From assembly GCA_023374045.1 (NCBI GenBank), contig CM041776.1, forward strand, positions 43,158,171 through 43,222,170: a stretch of 64,000 nucleotides of DNA. Direction: 5' to 3'. The notes beneath the pieces are model-generated. The model worked only from the letters and a program-made list of their open reading frames with translations, searched no databases and was not told the DNA's origin. Positions 10,418 to 23,252 of the stretch are shown in pieces (the first letter of the stretch is position 1; each line of letters opens with the position of its first letter). Source of the DNA: Limonium bicolor (taxonomy: Eukaryota > Streptophyta > Magnoliopsida > Caryophyllales > Plumbaginaceae). A program made the translations under genes and the position numbers.

Positions 10418-13400
10418 TGTAACACCCCTACCATTAATACTGTCATTACCGTCCAATATCCTCATGCTTCCAGATTCACGCAGCGGATACATACTTACAT
10501 ACATCGGGTGATACAATGCCGCTAGCCACCCACGTGACTAACAAGGCTACTACTTCTACATACTGCATCGGTCTGATGGACCGGAATATCCGAGTATTAC
10601 ACAAATACAATACATACTCCCATTACTTACTGAGTACTACAATACTCCATTCAATACAATACTCCATAATTCAATACAAGATAATGCACTACACATACCG
10701 AGTTTACTAAGTTCCAAATACAAATACGATACCTCTTCCGAGTTCATGCATACTCATTAAGAGTCAATCTACTACCCATTCCTCACCAACTAGATACTTC
10801 TAAACACAAGGCGTGCCACCGGTATCTTACCCTGACCGTATCCGCTCCGGGTACCTGCACACTAAAAACGTTCCCCCGAGGGGGTCAGCTTTCGCTGAAT
10901 ATGATAACCGCATACCCCACGTACTAGCGAGGGTACGCCGACCATTTGGTCGAATACATGCAATTCATTTTGCAATACATACATTTATACATACATACAT
11001 ACATGCTTTCATTCACGATACTACAATACTACACAAGTGTACGTACATACGCACAGTACAATACATGCTTGGAAGACAATACAAGTCAACCAATAGTTAC
11101 CTACCATCTTTCGGGTTACACATACACCATACATACCCATTACATACCCAATACGCAATACGGAGATACAGTTCTCCAATACATACAAAGGTCTAGTTAG
11201 CTTCATTACACACCCGGGTTAATCGGGTGTTCGATACTCTTTTACATCCGGTCGATGACTTACAATAGTCAAGACCGATACACATACAATACTTACTTCT
11301 TACATACTTTACTTCCAGTTAAGTCGGTATGACCTCCGGGCAGGGATTACTATATCCCACCACCGGGCTTTAGGGTGGCCCACTAATCCAGGATGCTACC
11401 CATTCAAGGGAATTGGTCCAAGGAAAAGATTATAGCCAGGATTCGGATCCAACCTCTTGTGTTTCCTTATCCTCACGCGTGGCCGAAACTATATCGGACT
11501 TCTACTCATTCCATTTTACTCATTACTCAAGTTAGGAGTTAGAATGTTAGGAATTAGTAGAAGTCAGTACTTCATTTCCATATATACATACAATACACAG
11601 GTACACAATACGTACACATACTTCTCATTGTCATTCATTCATTTCATGAGTTATACAAACTAATTGTTCAAGAAGATACGACAAGAACAAAATAGTTCAA
11701 ACACAGTTAAGTGCAATATAAGTCCGATTCGTGCATTTATCTTACAGGGCATGAAGAAATGATACCGTACACCGTCGTATTCGCACTACCGGTTCCTTGG
11801 AGATCAACTATTTGATTCCTATACATACATGGAGTAGCATGATCAATGATCTATTATTGATCTAACTCACTCCTTCATTGATACTTTCAATTTTTACTTA
11901 CCACTTCATTACTTTCTTACTTGATTATAAAACCTTCCTTTACTTTACTACTTCTTAAACTTGTTTTCTTACTCCTTTACTTACTTTCTTACCATTACTA
12001 CTTCAATAATGGTGTATTACCACCTACGTATGCTTATATGTGTATAGGCATATATATATACATGATTACTATAATCATATAATAAAACATTTTTTTTGTT
12101 TGACTCGACCGAACTTGCAAGTCCGGTCGCAAGTTCGGTCCGAGTCAGTAGGCTACATCGTGTGAAAATTCCAGGGCCGACCGACCTTGCAAGTCCGGTC
12201 CCAAGGTCGGTCCATTCCAGTAAGTTCCCTTCGTTAGAATTTTAGCCCGACCGACCTTGCAAGTCCGGTCGCAAGGTCGGTCCATTCCAGTAGCTTGCAT
12301 TACGGGAATTTTTCTGGCCGACCGAACTTGCAAGTCCGGTCGCAAGTTCGGTCCATTCCAGAAGGTTTCTGACGGGAGAAATTTCTGGTCCGACCGAACT
12401 TGCAAGTCCGGTCGCAAGGTCGGTCGATCCCAGAAGGTTTCCCGTCTTTGTAAATCTGGGCTCGACCGAACTTGCAAGTCCGGTCGCAAGTCCGGTCCGG
12501 CCCAGTACTTCAGTTTTAAAATCTGTTTTTAGGTGTTTTCTTTGCCCATTGCTTCCCAAATCTTTACCAATACTTCCCCACATGATTTAGCCCTAATCAA
12601 ACTTCCTAAATCACCTTGGTTCATCCACCAAACTTACTACTCAATCCTTACATTCACTTACACATTTTCCCTCACTTCTTCTCAACACTTATACTAGTTC
12701 CCTTTTCACCAATGCTACAGATTTTGCTCTTTCCTCAAATGCTACAGATTTTCAACCTAACCTTTATCATTCAATACTCTTACTACCAATACCACTACTA
12801 ACATCCTTATTACATTACCTTCCACTCAATCCTTCCCACTATCTAGCTCCTTTCAAAATCTGTTACAAAGTGGTTTACTTCACACTTTTGGCTCTCCAAG
12901 CACACCTAGTTTCTCCTAGTTCCTCTAATGCATTATACTACTTCTTGCTACAGATTTTACACTTTCACATCCTCATACTACAAGTACCAATCCATGGTTA
13001 CTAAATATCTCCGCTAACTTCAATACACACCTTGGTTCTCCCATTCACCAAGTCATCCATAATGGTACATATTCCTACCAAAATTTTGCCATAGCTCATC
13101 TACTTTTCTTACTTAGTCACACATACACCTTCTTACCAAATTCATGCCTATTCTAGCCACACCCATACAAGGGTCCTACCAGCAATCAATACAATACCAA
13201 TTCATCAATACTTCCTCAATCTACGATATTAATACTCATATACAATACTCTTGGCTCTATGGCCTATAATTCACATACTAGTTCACAAATACTCAAAACT
13301 TCATAAACTCCAATACTAATACCATAGCTTAGGTTCTTTTAAATTGGTTACCCATTCCCATTACTCTAATATATTAAATCTTAACCTTAGGAGAGAGCCC

Positions 13401-14712
13401 TTACCTTGAGCTTACAATTCCTTCATTCCTTTTCCACTTCTCCTCTTCTCTTCCTTGTACAATTCGATTTTGTGGGGAATGGAGTTGCCAAACTCCATTC
13501 CCATCACCCAAAGCATACAAAACAAGTATAATTAATATACTAACCCTTAGATTTATACTAACTCATTGAGATGTTTTAAACAAATTTCTAGGGTTTACCT
13601 TTTGAAGCTTTTAGGAGGGGTTTTAGCCCTTGATTCAAGAAGGTGATTCCACCACCATTGCAAGGTTGATATTATGCTCAAAAGAGAGAGAGAGAACAAG
13701 GCATTACACAAGGGTAAAAATCGGCTACCAAAGGAGATGAAGAAAACTTAAGGTTTTCATGGAGATTTTTACCTTGTTGGAAAGAGGAGACTCCAAGCTC
13801 CATAATGGTGTGCTTTTCTCTTTGAATGGGGTATACCCACGAAAATGAACTTCCTCATTTTGAAATTCTGGAAAGAGGGAAGTATAGAGGAGTGTGAGGG
13901 GAGTTCAAATATGTAGTTATTTTTGTGATTGGAGCTCAAGTGGAGGTAGTGCAAGGAGGAGAAGATGAGGTTGCCATTGGAGCTCTTGTGGAGCTTTGAA
14001 ATCGCCACACCAGAGGAGAGAGGGGGAGAAATCAGTGAGAGAGGGAGGAATGGGAGAGAGATGAGTGAAATGTGAGGTGAGAGAATAAGTGGGTACTTTT
14101 ACCCTTTTTACTTTTTGCTTTTGTCTCTTAATTAACTAGCTAGTATGTGAGTGTGTGTGAGGGCTTTTAATTTATTAAGAACCGGCCCCCTTGCAGTATA
14201 CTAGCTGGAGCGTTTTTTGTCTTTTACAGAAAACGCTCGTTATTTTACCCGGTTTAGGTACTGTTCACTAACCGGGCCCGTTTTCCAGAATTTTCTCGTT
14301 CCTTATTTTTATTGGTTATTAAGCTCCCATAAATGCTTAATTATTCTTATTTAATGATTTAGGATCTTTACGGGTCTGTTTGACCACTTAAAGTCACGTT
14401 TTCGGGTTTTCTCGAAAAACGTGCTCTAAAGCTCTATTAGCATTTTAATTCCTTCTTTGGATCCATTTTCTTCGGGAGTTGTTCCCATATATTATTTAGG
14501 TTTCATTAAACCTTTAGAATCCATATAATACGCTAACCGAGGTCTCATACCTCCTATGGTTATTTAACGCTTATTTAGCGTTTTTCGCTTTTAAAGTGTT
14601 TCTTTATTTCTTTCGGATTTATTTTCCCCTACCAATACTTCTTAATCATTATTAGGCTCTTAAATACCTATCAGGATAATTTAATCGCCATATTTAAGGT
14701 TGGGGTATTTCA
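10418..14712 (-). mobile_element. Solo giant LTR (inner), nested in the outer one
   Basis: Begins TGTAACACCCC and ends GGGGTATTTCA, 4295 bp, with TSD TTCTC at 10413-10417 and 14713-14717. No protein domains are present. Closely related to the plus-strand LTR at 51622-53274 (shared 5' end, short ORF and donor motifs). Landmarks on the minus strand: palindrome at 14396-14423, ACCTT-containing splice-donor-like sites near 13768, 13594 and 13405, a six-unit palindrome array at 12107-12506, hairpin 10873-10889 with TACCTG at 10852-10857, dyad 10521-10542. Several overlapping open frames over the array only reflect its repeat structure. Confidence 0.88.
12107..12506. repeat. Six-unit palindrome array, period about 71 bp
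   Basis: Units start near 12107, 12178, 12248, 12319, 12391 and 12463. Each contains GACCGAACTTGCAAGTCCGG followed by TCGCAAGTTCGGTC (or the AAGGTCGG variant), so the unit folds on itself, with a spacer ending in CCATTCCAG. It is the longest and most regular of the LTR arrays in the window. Confidence 0.9.
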
Positions 14713-15645
14713 TTCTCAGATTTAAGGGTTACCCCAACTTATCGAATACCCTTTTTATGTTCGGGACATTTTCTCAAATTAAGTCGGATCCTCATATTGT
14801 AGATCGACTGTTTTTCTAAGGGAGTTTGATGGTCCCTTATTGTTCTTTTACTTCTCTCAAAAGTTCATATCTTGAACTGTCATCAATATCTTATTAGAGG
14901 TTTCATCATTTCTTTCCATTATTGATTATTTCGTGGATTGTTCTTTTCGGTTCTCTAACCGTAATCGGGACTTTACTAACCCCGTACAACTCTCTCACGT
15001 TCTAGTGAGTTCATAGGTTTGTGTTATCGTTATTTTTAAATCGATAGTGTTTGTGTGTTTCCACTTGTTCGTTATTTGCGGAACGACTCTTTCTTCGAGT
15101 CTCTAATCAACAACACTCATCTATGAGTCGGTCTCTAACACTCGTTTAGACCACACAATCATTCAAGAATGGTTAGTTCATTCATATCATGCATCAAGAC
15201 ACACATATCAAATGCAATAAATAATTTTCATGCTTTTATCTAGATTAAGCCGACACACAAGCACACAAATCAGCGTAACCACGTTAGCATACAGGGCATG
15301 AGAAAATCATACCTTTCACCATGGATTAACTTTACCATGTCACCTCACGTTCCTCGAGTCTTACTCTCGAATCACTGATCACATTCAAGTTGTTTTATTA
15401 ACGTTAAGGTATTACAATGTGTGAATGACTAGTACACCCGTATTTAACCCCGTTGTCCCGTTATTCCTTAGTTTTGTTCATGTGCTCTTAAACTCACAAC
15501 TTCCTCATTCACTTCTCAATCTTGTTTAAACTTCTTAGGACATTTATATGTCACCAAACAACTCCTAAACAACATCTAAAACCAATACCAATCAATCCCC
15601 CGTCATTAGAACCCTTTAAAACACTCTCGGAGAAATTCTGGAGGT

Positions 15646-15826
15646 GGTCCGGGACTTGGACCTTACCCTAAGTCCCGGACCAATTAAGAATCAAACTTTC
15701 GTAACAAAATCAGGGGTGGTCCGGGACCTTGTACCTGGCCTAAGTCCCGGACCAGGTATGTAGTCCAACTCTCGGCAATAATTTAGGTGTGGTCCGGGAC
15801 TTTGTCCAAGGACCTAGTCCCGGACC
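15646..15826. repeat. Three-unit palindrome array, period about 72 bp
   Basis: Units at 15646, 15718 and 15791 each have GGTCCGGGAC on the left and GTCCCGGACC on the right of a roughly 16-base middle. The same core is used in the array of element D at 56493-56816, although the two LTRs otherwise differ. Confidence 0.88.
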
Positions 15827-17956
15827 CTGCTAAAAAGCTGTCAAAATGTAAATTTTCAATCCCATTTCAACCCCTAATTCACACCCAATCTTTCCTAATC
15901 CTTTCACATGTTTAACCACCTCAAAAAATGCTCTAAACCACCTCAAACCATTGGTCAAATCCTTGCCTCAATTCTTGCTTAAATTCTACAATTTCACTTC
16001 TCACATTTTGCACTTCGCACACTAATGCACTTCTAACTTCTTCTTGATAGTTTACAACCTCCTACCACCTTACCAAATCACCTATTGACCATAACCACTC
16101 ATTCCTAGTCATTTGCACTTCATTGCTCAGTTCAAACCTTCCTTTTCAAAGTCTTGCACACTAACTCTTTCCTAGAAATTCAATGCACCACAACACCATC
16201 TTTGCTACAGATTTTTGCTTCTCTTCAATCCACCCTCAAACTACCATTTCAAGGTTATTAGTCCACTCAACTCAACCCAATACACACCTAACCTCTCCAA
16301 TTCATTAAATCACCTAAGAACACCCAATTTCTACTCAAATTTTACCATAACTTACCTACAATTCTAACATGTCCAAATTCATCAATTCTCACCTAAATCA
16401 ATCCAAAACTAGCCACACCCATAAAGGGTCCTACCAGCACACAAGCTCAATCAAAATTCACCAAAATCTCTTCAAACAACAATATCAATGTATATTCAAG
16501 TCATTTGGCTCCAAGGCCCTCAATTCAAACATCAATTCCACATATTCCTCCTAGTCACAATCAAACACAATTTTGCTCCAGATTTTGTTTCATCTTTTAT
16601 TTCCCCATCCCAAAATTTCTAAAGCATTAAGATAGTAGTTAAGGTAAGCTTTTTACTTTAATCTTCCAAATTCCTTTTTAATTCTCCTCTTCTCTTCTCC
16701 AATCCATTTTCGGTCAAGTGGGAAATGTATTTGCCAATGCTCCAGCCCAAAATTCAAGTAAAGGAAATGAGTTTAAGTAGAAACACTAACTCATTAATTA
16801 AAATGCTTAAGACACTAAGATTGGTCATTACCTTGGAACCCTAGAATTGGTTTCTTGCCATGAATCAAAGAAGAGGCTCTAATCCACCATTGAAGGCTTG
16901 GAGAATAGCTCAAACAAGGAAAGACCAAGGCATTATAAAGGGGCAAAATTGGCCAAGAGAGAAGATGGAGGAAAGTGAGTTTTTCTTTGGAACTTTTTAC
17001 CTTAAATGAAAAGGGAGACTCCAAGCTTCAAGAATCTCTAGCTTTCTCTTAAAATGGGCTATACCCATGGAGATGAACTTCATCATTTTGGGATTTTGAA
17101 AAGAGAGGCATGTAGAGCTTGGTGAGGGGAACTCAAATATGAGGTTTGTTTTGCATTTGGAGCATGGGTGAAGCTTGGGCAAGCAAGAGAATGGCAAGAA
17201 GCCATGGGAGCTTCCTCAAAATCGTTTCCAGTAGAGAAGGAAGGGGGAGAACGTCTGGTTAGGAAATAAGAAAGGGAAGAGAAGAGGGAAAAAAGAAATG
17301 AGAGAAGAGAGAGGGAAAAGGTGTATTAGTATTATTTATTTACTTTTTGACTTTTCAACTCTCTCTTTTTCTTTTGTCATTTAACTAATAGAGAGAAAGG
17401 GTGAGTCACACCCACAAAACCGGCCCCATTAATAAAGTAGGCTGGGGGCGTTTTTCATTTTTTACAATAAACGCTCGTTAGTTTACCCGGTTTAGCACTA
17501 TTCACTAACCAGGCTCGTTTTCTGGATTTTTCTCGTTTCTTTAATTTTAATGGTTCTTAAGCTTCCATTAATGTTTAATTATAGTTATTTGATGGACTAT
17601 AATTTTTACGGGTTCATTTGACCACTCAAAGTCACGTTTTCGGGTTTTCTCGAAAAACGGCTCTAAAGCTTCATTAGCATTTTTAAGCCATTTTATGGAT
17701 CCGTTTTCTTCGGGAATTTCTCCCACATATTAATTAGGTATAACTAAGCCTTAGAAATCCATCTAGGACCCTAACCGGGGTCGTATTCCTCCTATGGTCA
17801 CGTAACGCTCATTTTTGTGTTTTTCGCATTTTAAGCGTTTTCTCTTTTCTTTTGGCTTTATTTTCTTCACCAAAATTCTTTAGGCACTATTAGGCCCTCA
17901 AATACCATATTAGAATTATTTAATCACCATTTTTAAGTTTGGGGTATCTCAGAATG

Positions 17957-18234
17957 TGTCGATCCTTTGTAGTCCTTTGTCTTTGTTTTTCATCTTTAAG
18001 CATGAGAGATATCTTCGTGCGGTGTCTGACTGGTTGTATGTGCTAGAAGTTCTACGGAGCTCTCGCAGACAGGTGTCTGACTGGTTGGGAAAATTTCATG
18101 GATTGAGTGCGCTTGCAACCTTGCATGCTAAGCCACTCATTTACCTGTCTATCTGAATCATGAATCTTGACAAGCACATTAGATAAACAATACAAGGTTT
18201 GCTATCATCAAAACTAAAGGATCTTGTCTTAACA
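17957..18234 (-). repeat. 3' LTR of copia 1, inner part
   Basis: Continues the LTR after the solo-LTR insertion (GTGTCGATCC onward) and matches 41926-42203, ending in CTTAACA at 18234. On the minus strand this is the start of the LTR, TGTTAAGACAAG. Confidence 0.9.
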
Positions 18235-18250
18235 ATTTCCACCTTTTTGA
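18235..18250 (-). promoter_or_regulatory. Polypurine tract of copia 1
   Basis: On the minus strand AAAAAGGTGGAAAT lies directly before the 3' LTR, the expected site of plus-strand DNA priming. Confidence 0.75.
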
Positions 18251-18693
18251 TGATGGCAACCTATTCACTTACATGTACTTGGCAATTGAAAAATTGAGAG
18301 ATTCCCCCTAAGAAGGATTCCCCTTGAGTTTGTTAAGGGTTTTAAGTATGAAAAACTTTAACGAATGATAGCAATAAGTGACAGCTTTTATGCACAATAA
18401 GTGACAGCTTTTATGTTTCACTATAACCACAATAGATAAAATTTTCATTTAGATGATGCATAATACAAGGGTGACAGACATAATCTCACAAGTACATATA
18501 CTTTTTCTTTTCCCCTTTGCCATACAGCAAAATAGGGAGAAACTACACGTCGTAAGATGTTGTTAAGGCCATGACATTCCATAGAGTATAAACCATAAAC
18601 ATGATCAAGATAATCTGGATGGAGTGACGTAGTTGGTTATCCCATTCATAATCTTCTGGGCCAAAGTTCTTCCTCCTAAAAAGAAGCTTTGAT

Positions 18694-21221
18694 CTAAGAT
18701 GGTCTTGTGGTAGGTTTGATCAAAGGTGATTCAGCTGTGGTTGAAAGGTCGGACTCATCAGAATCTATTGTGAACTCCATGCAGTGTGGAGAACGTATAT
18801 GTGATATAGTGACACTTGAGGTGATAGACCAAGCTGTAAGTGAGTCGGAGTCTGGCTGAACATAGCTTTGGGCGACGAATTTTTTTGGGTGTTTTGTGGC
18901 CATGAACTTGCGAAATATGGAGTGCACTGTTTGTTCATTCGAACTGTATGAAATTTGTGGAGTTTGTGCCATTTCGTGAGATGTGAAGGACTGAGTATGA
19001 GTGGCAGACAGAGTAAGCAAGTTTTATAGACACTTTGGATATGCTCAACGACTGATCGGTGAGTGGTAATAAATAAGGTTCTACGTCTCGTGGGCTATGT
19101 GTGTAGGCTTTTTAGGTGTCAAGGTCCGAGATTGGATTAGTGGAATGGATGGGACTAAATATCTCAGATCATTTTGCAATTTTTTATCAAGGAAGAAGTA
19201 GTAAAAAAAAATATTTTAGAACCATCATAAGCATTCAAGTCGACAAGAACCAGTTGCATTTTCATTGATATCAAAAGTTTACTTTGAAAACAGATTGTCA
19301 AAGGCAAAATAAAACATTAATGGAAAAGAAAAAATCTAATCCTAAATTTAGCTCTCACGGTTTCACTCAAGTCTCTAGGAGACAATGAACACTCTGGCTA
19401 TGTGAGAGTCTATAAAATCTATTGCTCCTTGAACCATGTGATGAACATTTGGTTCAGAGGAGACAGCCTGCACAACGGTAAGAGTTACTCTTACACGCTG
19501 AAGAACGTTCCGAGCTGAAGTATCCAAACTGGTCCCCGACCTGTTGTGGACCGGTGTGGGACTTCTCCTCCTTTTGATTCCTGATGCTCTTGCCGTTGGT
19601 CTAGGTTCTGACCTTGCATCTTCGCTCTTTGTAGGCTTCTGTAGAGCCATGAGCTTATCTCCTCTAGTCTCGATTCCCATTTTTGAAAGCATCTCAAAGC
19701 AGATGCAGTCCTGACTGATCCGCGCGCACTCGTGGAACCTGTCGGTGTCCACTCCAAAGTCTTTTATAGTTGCGGAGACCACTCCCCCGTGTAATAGCCC
19801 TTGGTTGACGTGTCGGCTTTCATCAAGTGTGAGGAGAATCATGTCAGGGAGGTCAATCTTCTCCTTGGTCTTAAGGGCGTACAGAAGTCTCACGTCTCTT
19901 GCACTCACTTTTTGAGTTCATTGATTCATTGGGGTGATGTTATGGGTGATCAGATTGAATAGGACTCTGTCCGAGATGGACATGTCCACAGCATGAAAAT
20001 TTTTCATAGCTGCTCCTTTGTTGAGCATATTCACCATTTTCCCACCTTGGTGTCCTAGGTCATTCCACGTTGTCTCCTTGGAAACGACCAGCCCTTCTGG
20101 CTCTAACTCGAAGACTTTGCATATCCAGGACTTTGTTATGTTGACATGGATGCCTTGAACTGTGGAGGTGAGGTAGGCATCGTCTTCGTTACTCTGGAGA
20201 GGTTCTAGCTGTCTCATGTGTTCTTTGAGCAACTCTGTGTACACAGGGATATGCTTCTAGAAGAAGCCTACCAATCCTTGGAACTCCAATAGCTCGATGA
20301 TCTCTCCCAGGCCCATCTTTTCCATCCACTCCATGTCCAACGTCTTGGGTAACACGGGACAGGATCGATCGTTGACATTCTCAGCCTTGATCAAGGCTAG
20401 CTCAAGCTCCTTGAGTTTCTTGAGGTGCTTTAGAGATTGAGGTGGTTGAGGCTTGGCAACGACCTTCTTGGCTTGAAGGAGCTCCTCGAGCTCTTAGGAT
20501 GTGGAGAAAGGACCATCTTCTTTTTGCCTTTCGCCTTCTTTAGTTTCTCACACTCCTCGTGCGTGAGTTTGTCATGTGATTGTGACTCTGTGTCGCTGTC
20601 TTCAACCTAAGGCTGTCGTTGAGGTGTCGGGGATCTGTCGATGAGTGGCTCCCCAAGCACAGCGATGAGATTCGCCTCTTCCTCTGAGTCAGCTGCTTTC
20701 TCTTGGTGCATCTCCTCTACTGAAGCATCCTTTTACACTGGTTCATCATGTTGAACCTCCTCTTCCTCCAGTTATTGTACAACTGCCTCAATTTCAGATG
20801 AGGGAGTTGCTTCTTCTTCATCGAAGAAGTGCAGTCGTCGAGTGGTCTTTTATGAGGTAGAGTGAGATGTTTGTGGTGCTGTTGGATTTTGAGCACGCTT
20901 TGATGCGCGTGTCACACGACCAATTATGGCGGTGCAATGCTCTTGGATTTTTTTTTTGGATTGTTTTGTGGTGATTTTGATGGTTTTTGGTGAAGGAGCG
21001 GGAGAATACATTTGTGGATTTTCTGTGGGGGCAGGGTTAGGAAGAATAGTAGGTTTGAAGGTGCCGGATTCAATGAGGTAGTAGGTTTTAGGAATATAAG
21101 TTCTTATATACTCTACCTCACTCGCTTGTAGTTCGTCTTCTTGTACTACTTTGATCACGAGTTGATCTCCCTCTTCTTTTGCCAGACGAGCTAGAGATTT
21201 AGTCGGCTGTATGTCGGCCAC
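18694..21221 (-). pseudogene. Extra 3' ORF region of copia 1 (env-like/additional ORF position), degraded
   Basis: About 3.5 kb separates RNase H from the 3' LTR and still holds open stretches on the element's own strand: 20850-21221 (123 codons, Lys-rich, starts MADIQPTKSLARLAKEEGDQ), an acidic Glu-rich stretch around 20550-20850, 19918-20244 (YTELLKEHMRQLEPL..), 19375-19908 (SARDVRLLYALKTKEKIDLP..) and 18694-19020. The 20244 and 19908 pieces abut and read on through one stop. The 19375-20244 segment has the look of plant-transposon proteins of unknown function carried by SIRE-type elements. I see no clear signal peptide or membrane segment, so an envelope role is not supported. Confidence 0.5.
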
Positions 21222-21849
21222 TTGTTGTGTGGAAGCTTCCTTGAAAATATCCTTAGCCTTTGATCGAAGAGCATTTTGGGTGCCATTTTGGTTTAGAGAT
21301 TTGTATGGATTTTAGAACTTTCGATCGGGTGTTCTTTTAGCGGCTGTGAGGCAAGGGTTCTTTGCACTAAATCTCACAAGAGTGTATGTAAGAGAGAAAA
21401 GAAAATGCTCTGAGTGCTTAGAGAGATTAGAGAGAGTGAGGGCAATAGTGTGACAAGAGAGGAACTCTCGTCGCCCTTTTATAGATATCGAGTAACGATC
21501 AGCGACCGCTCCCCGTCCGCTCGCTGACATGTCCCAATGGTACTATTCATAAACGGGCAAGCGATCGTGACAGGCTGTCATCGATCATTGGCGATTTTTC
21601 CCGTTTCTACCCGTTGAACTATCTCTAAACTAACCTCACTTTGTGGAAAATGACAAATCTGTTTCAAGTAGTAGTTTGACATAACTTCTATGCACTAAAC
21701 TGATTGTTGACTACTGAACGACAATATAATAGGTGTTGCTCACATGTCGGTGACCGATCATGGGAAATAAAAGACAGTTTAATTGTGATTAATCAATATC
21801 ATTCCAAGATCATGAACAATCTTAGTAAACCTTTCTCTACTTAATGACT
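21222..21849. other. Spacer between RNase H and the extra ORF of copia 1
   Basis: No domain recognised. On the minus strand this would be the leader of the extra ORF; 21312-21530 is open but featureless. Confidence 0.35.
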
Positions 21850-23252
21850 TAGTAAAGATGTCAGCTAGTTGGTCTTCAGTAGAAATATACTTTAAACCAA
21901 CTAATTCCTTTTCACAACAATCTCTAAGAAAGTGATGTCTAATTCAATATGTTTGTACGAGAATGATGCACATGATTTTTGGAAATAGAGATGGCACTTG
22001 TATTGTCACACATAATTGGTAATGTACCTGTTTTGATGCCACAATCACCAATTTGTTGTTTAAGCCATAGGAGTTGAGCACAGCAGCTTGCCGCAGCAAT
22101 GTATTCAGATTCAGCTGTTGAGATGGTAACATTTTGTTGTTTCTTTGATCCTCATGCAATCAGACAAGACCCAATAAAGAATGTTGTCCCTGACGTGCTC
22201 TTTCTATCGGTGATAGATCCTCCATTGTCTGCATCTGAAAATCCTACAACGTTATAGTTAATGAACTTATGGTTCCTTTTAAGTAACGCAAGATTCTTTT
22301 TACAGCTGTGAGGTGACTTTCTCTTGGATCTGCTTGAAACCAGGCACATAAGCAAACGTTATACATAATGTCAGGTCTACTAGCAGTTAAATATAGTAGA
22401 TAACCAATCATCTCTCTGTATGATCACTGGTCGACTGGTCGGTCACCAGTCGTGATGCCCATCTTGGTGCCAACTGCCATTGGTGTGTCAAACGTTTTAC
22501 ATTCCTCCATTCCAAATCTCTTCAGCAAATCCTTTACGTACTTCTCTTGGAATATGATAGTCCCTTCGTCATTTTGCTTGACTTGAAGTCCTAGAAAGAA
22601 CTTCAATTCTCCCAGATCACTCATCTCAAATTCATTTTTCATCAATGCTTTAAATGTTTTGCAATATTTCTCATCAGAGGCCCCAAAAATTATATCATCA
22701 ACATATACTTGCACAATTAAGAAATCACTCTTGTTGTTGTACACAAACAAGGTTTTATCCACCTTTCCTCTTTTGAATTGGTTTTCCATAAGATAGGAAG
22801 AAAGACGATCATACCATGATCTTGGTGCTTGTTTGAGCCCATAAAGAGCTTTGTCGGGTTTAAATACCATATCCTTTCCTTCTTGTGTCTCAAAACCAGG
22901 AGGTTGCCTAACATACACTTCCTCTTTGACGTACCCATTTAGGAAGGCACTTTTGATGTCAAGTTGGAAGAGTTTGATTCCTTTGTGTGCAGCAAATGCA
23001 ATTAGTAATCTGATGGACTCCATCCTTGCTACTGGAGCAAAGGTTTCTTGGAAGTCTATCCCTTCTTGTTGACGATATCATTGAGCTACCAGACGAGCTT
23101 TGTTCCTGACAACTTCTCCCATCTTATTCAGTTTGTTTCTAAAGATCCATTTTGTGCCAAGTACCCCTTGATGTGAAGGACGAGGCACAAGATGCCAGAC
23201 TTTGCATCTTTCAAACTGGTTTAGTTCTTCTTGCATTGCATTGATTTGAGTC
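21850..23252 (-). pseudogene. Copia 1 reverse transcriptase and RNase H
   Basis: RT core reads KLFQLDIKSAFLNGYVKEEV, KALYGLKQAPRSWYDRL and the catalytic YVDD in VQVYVDDIIFGAS (within 22424-23023). Upstream in the same frame, after one stop, is the copia RT start (VLGTKWIFRNKLNKMGEV). RNase H follows in shifted frames: SDADNGGSITDRKSTSG (22152-22355) and a further shifted segment to about 21850. At least one stop and two frameshifts break it. Confidence 0.88.

Larger units (their letters stand above)
9293..17951 (-). mobile_element. Solo giant LTR (outer), interrupted by a second solo LTR
   Basis: Begins TGTAACACCCC and ends GGGGTATCTCA, so the LTR reads TGAGATACCCC...GGGGTGTTACA on the minus strand; the TSD is GAATG on both sides (9288-9292, 17952-17956). 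Removing the nested 10418-14717 segment leaves about 4.36 kb, one LTR length with no internal domain, so it is a solo LTR left by LTR-LTR recombination. Minus-strand landmarks: U3 palindrome 17633-17660, AAGGTAA donor-like motifs near 17000 and 16830, palindrome array 15646-15826, GCCCCAAGGGGC hairpin 9670-9681 with TACCTG (CAGGTA) 9649-9654, and U5 dyad 9397-9418. Confidence 0.88.

Noticed and set aside
10813..11206. Open frames of 60-127 codons near the 3' end of the inner solo LTR
   Set aside because: They overlap on both strands in CATA/TACA-rich sequence without domain and are not kept in related LTRs.
12145..12583. Three overlapping open frames with repeated Gly-Leu-Ala-Ser-Ser-Val or Arg-Pro-Asp-Leu-Gln-Val units
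   Set aside because: They arise from the six-unit palindrome array read in several frames; no start context, domain or conservation as protein.
18694..21221. Retroviral-type envelope in copia 1
   Set aside because: No signal peptide, transmembrane segment or furin-like site could be seen in any frame on the element strand.
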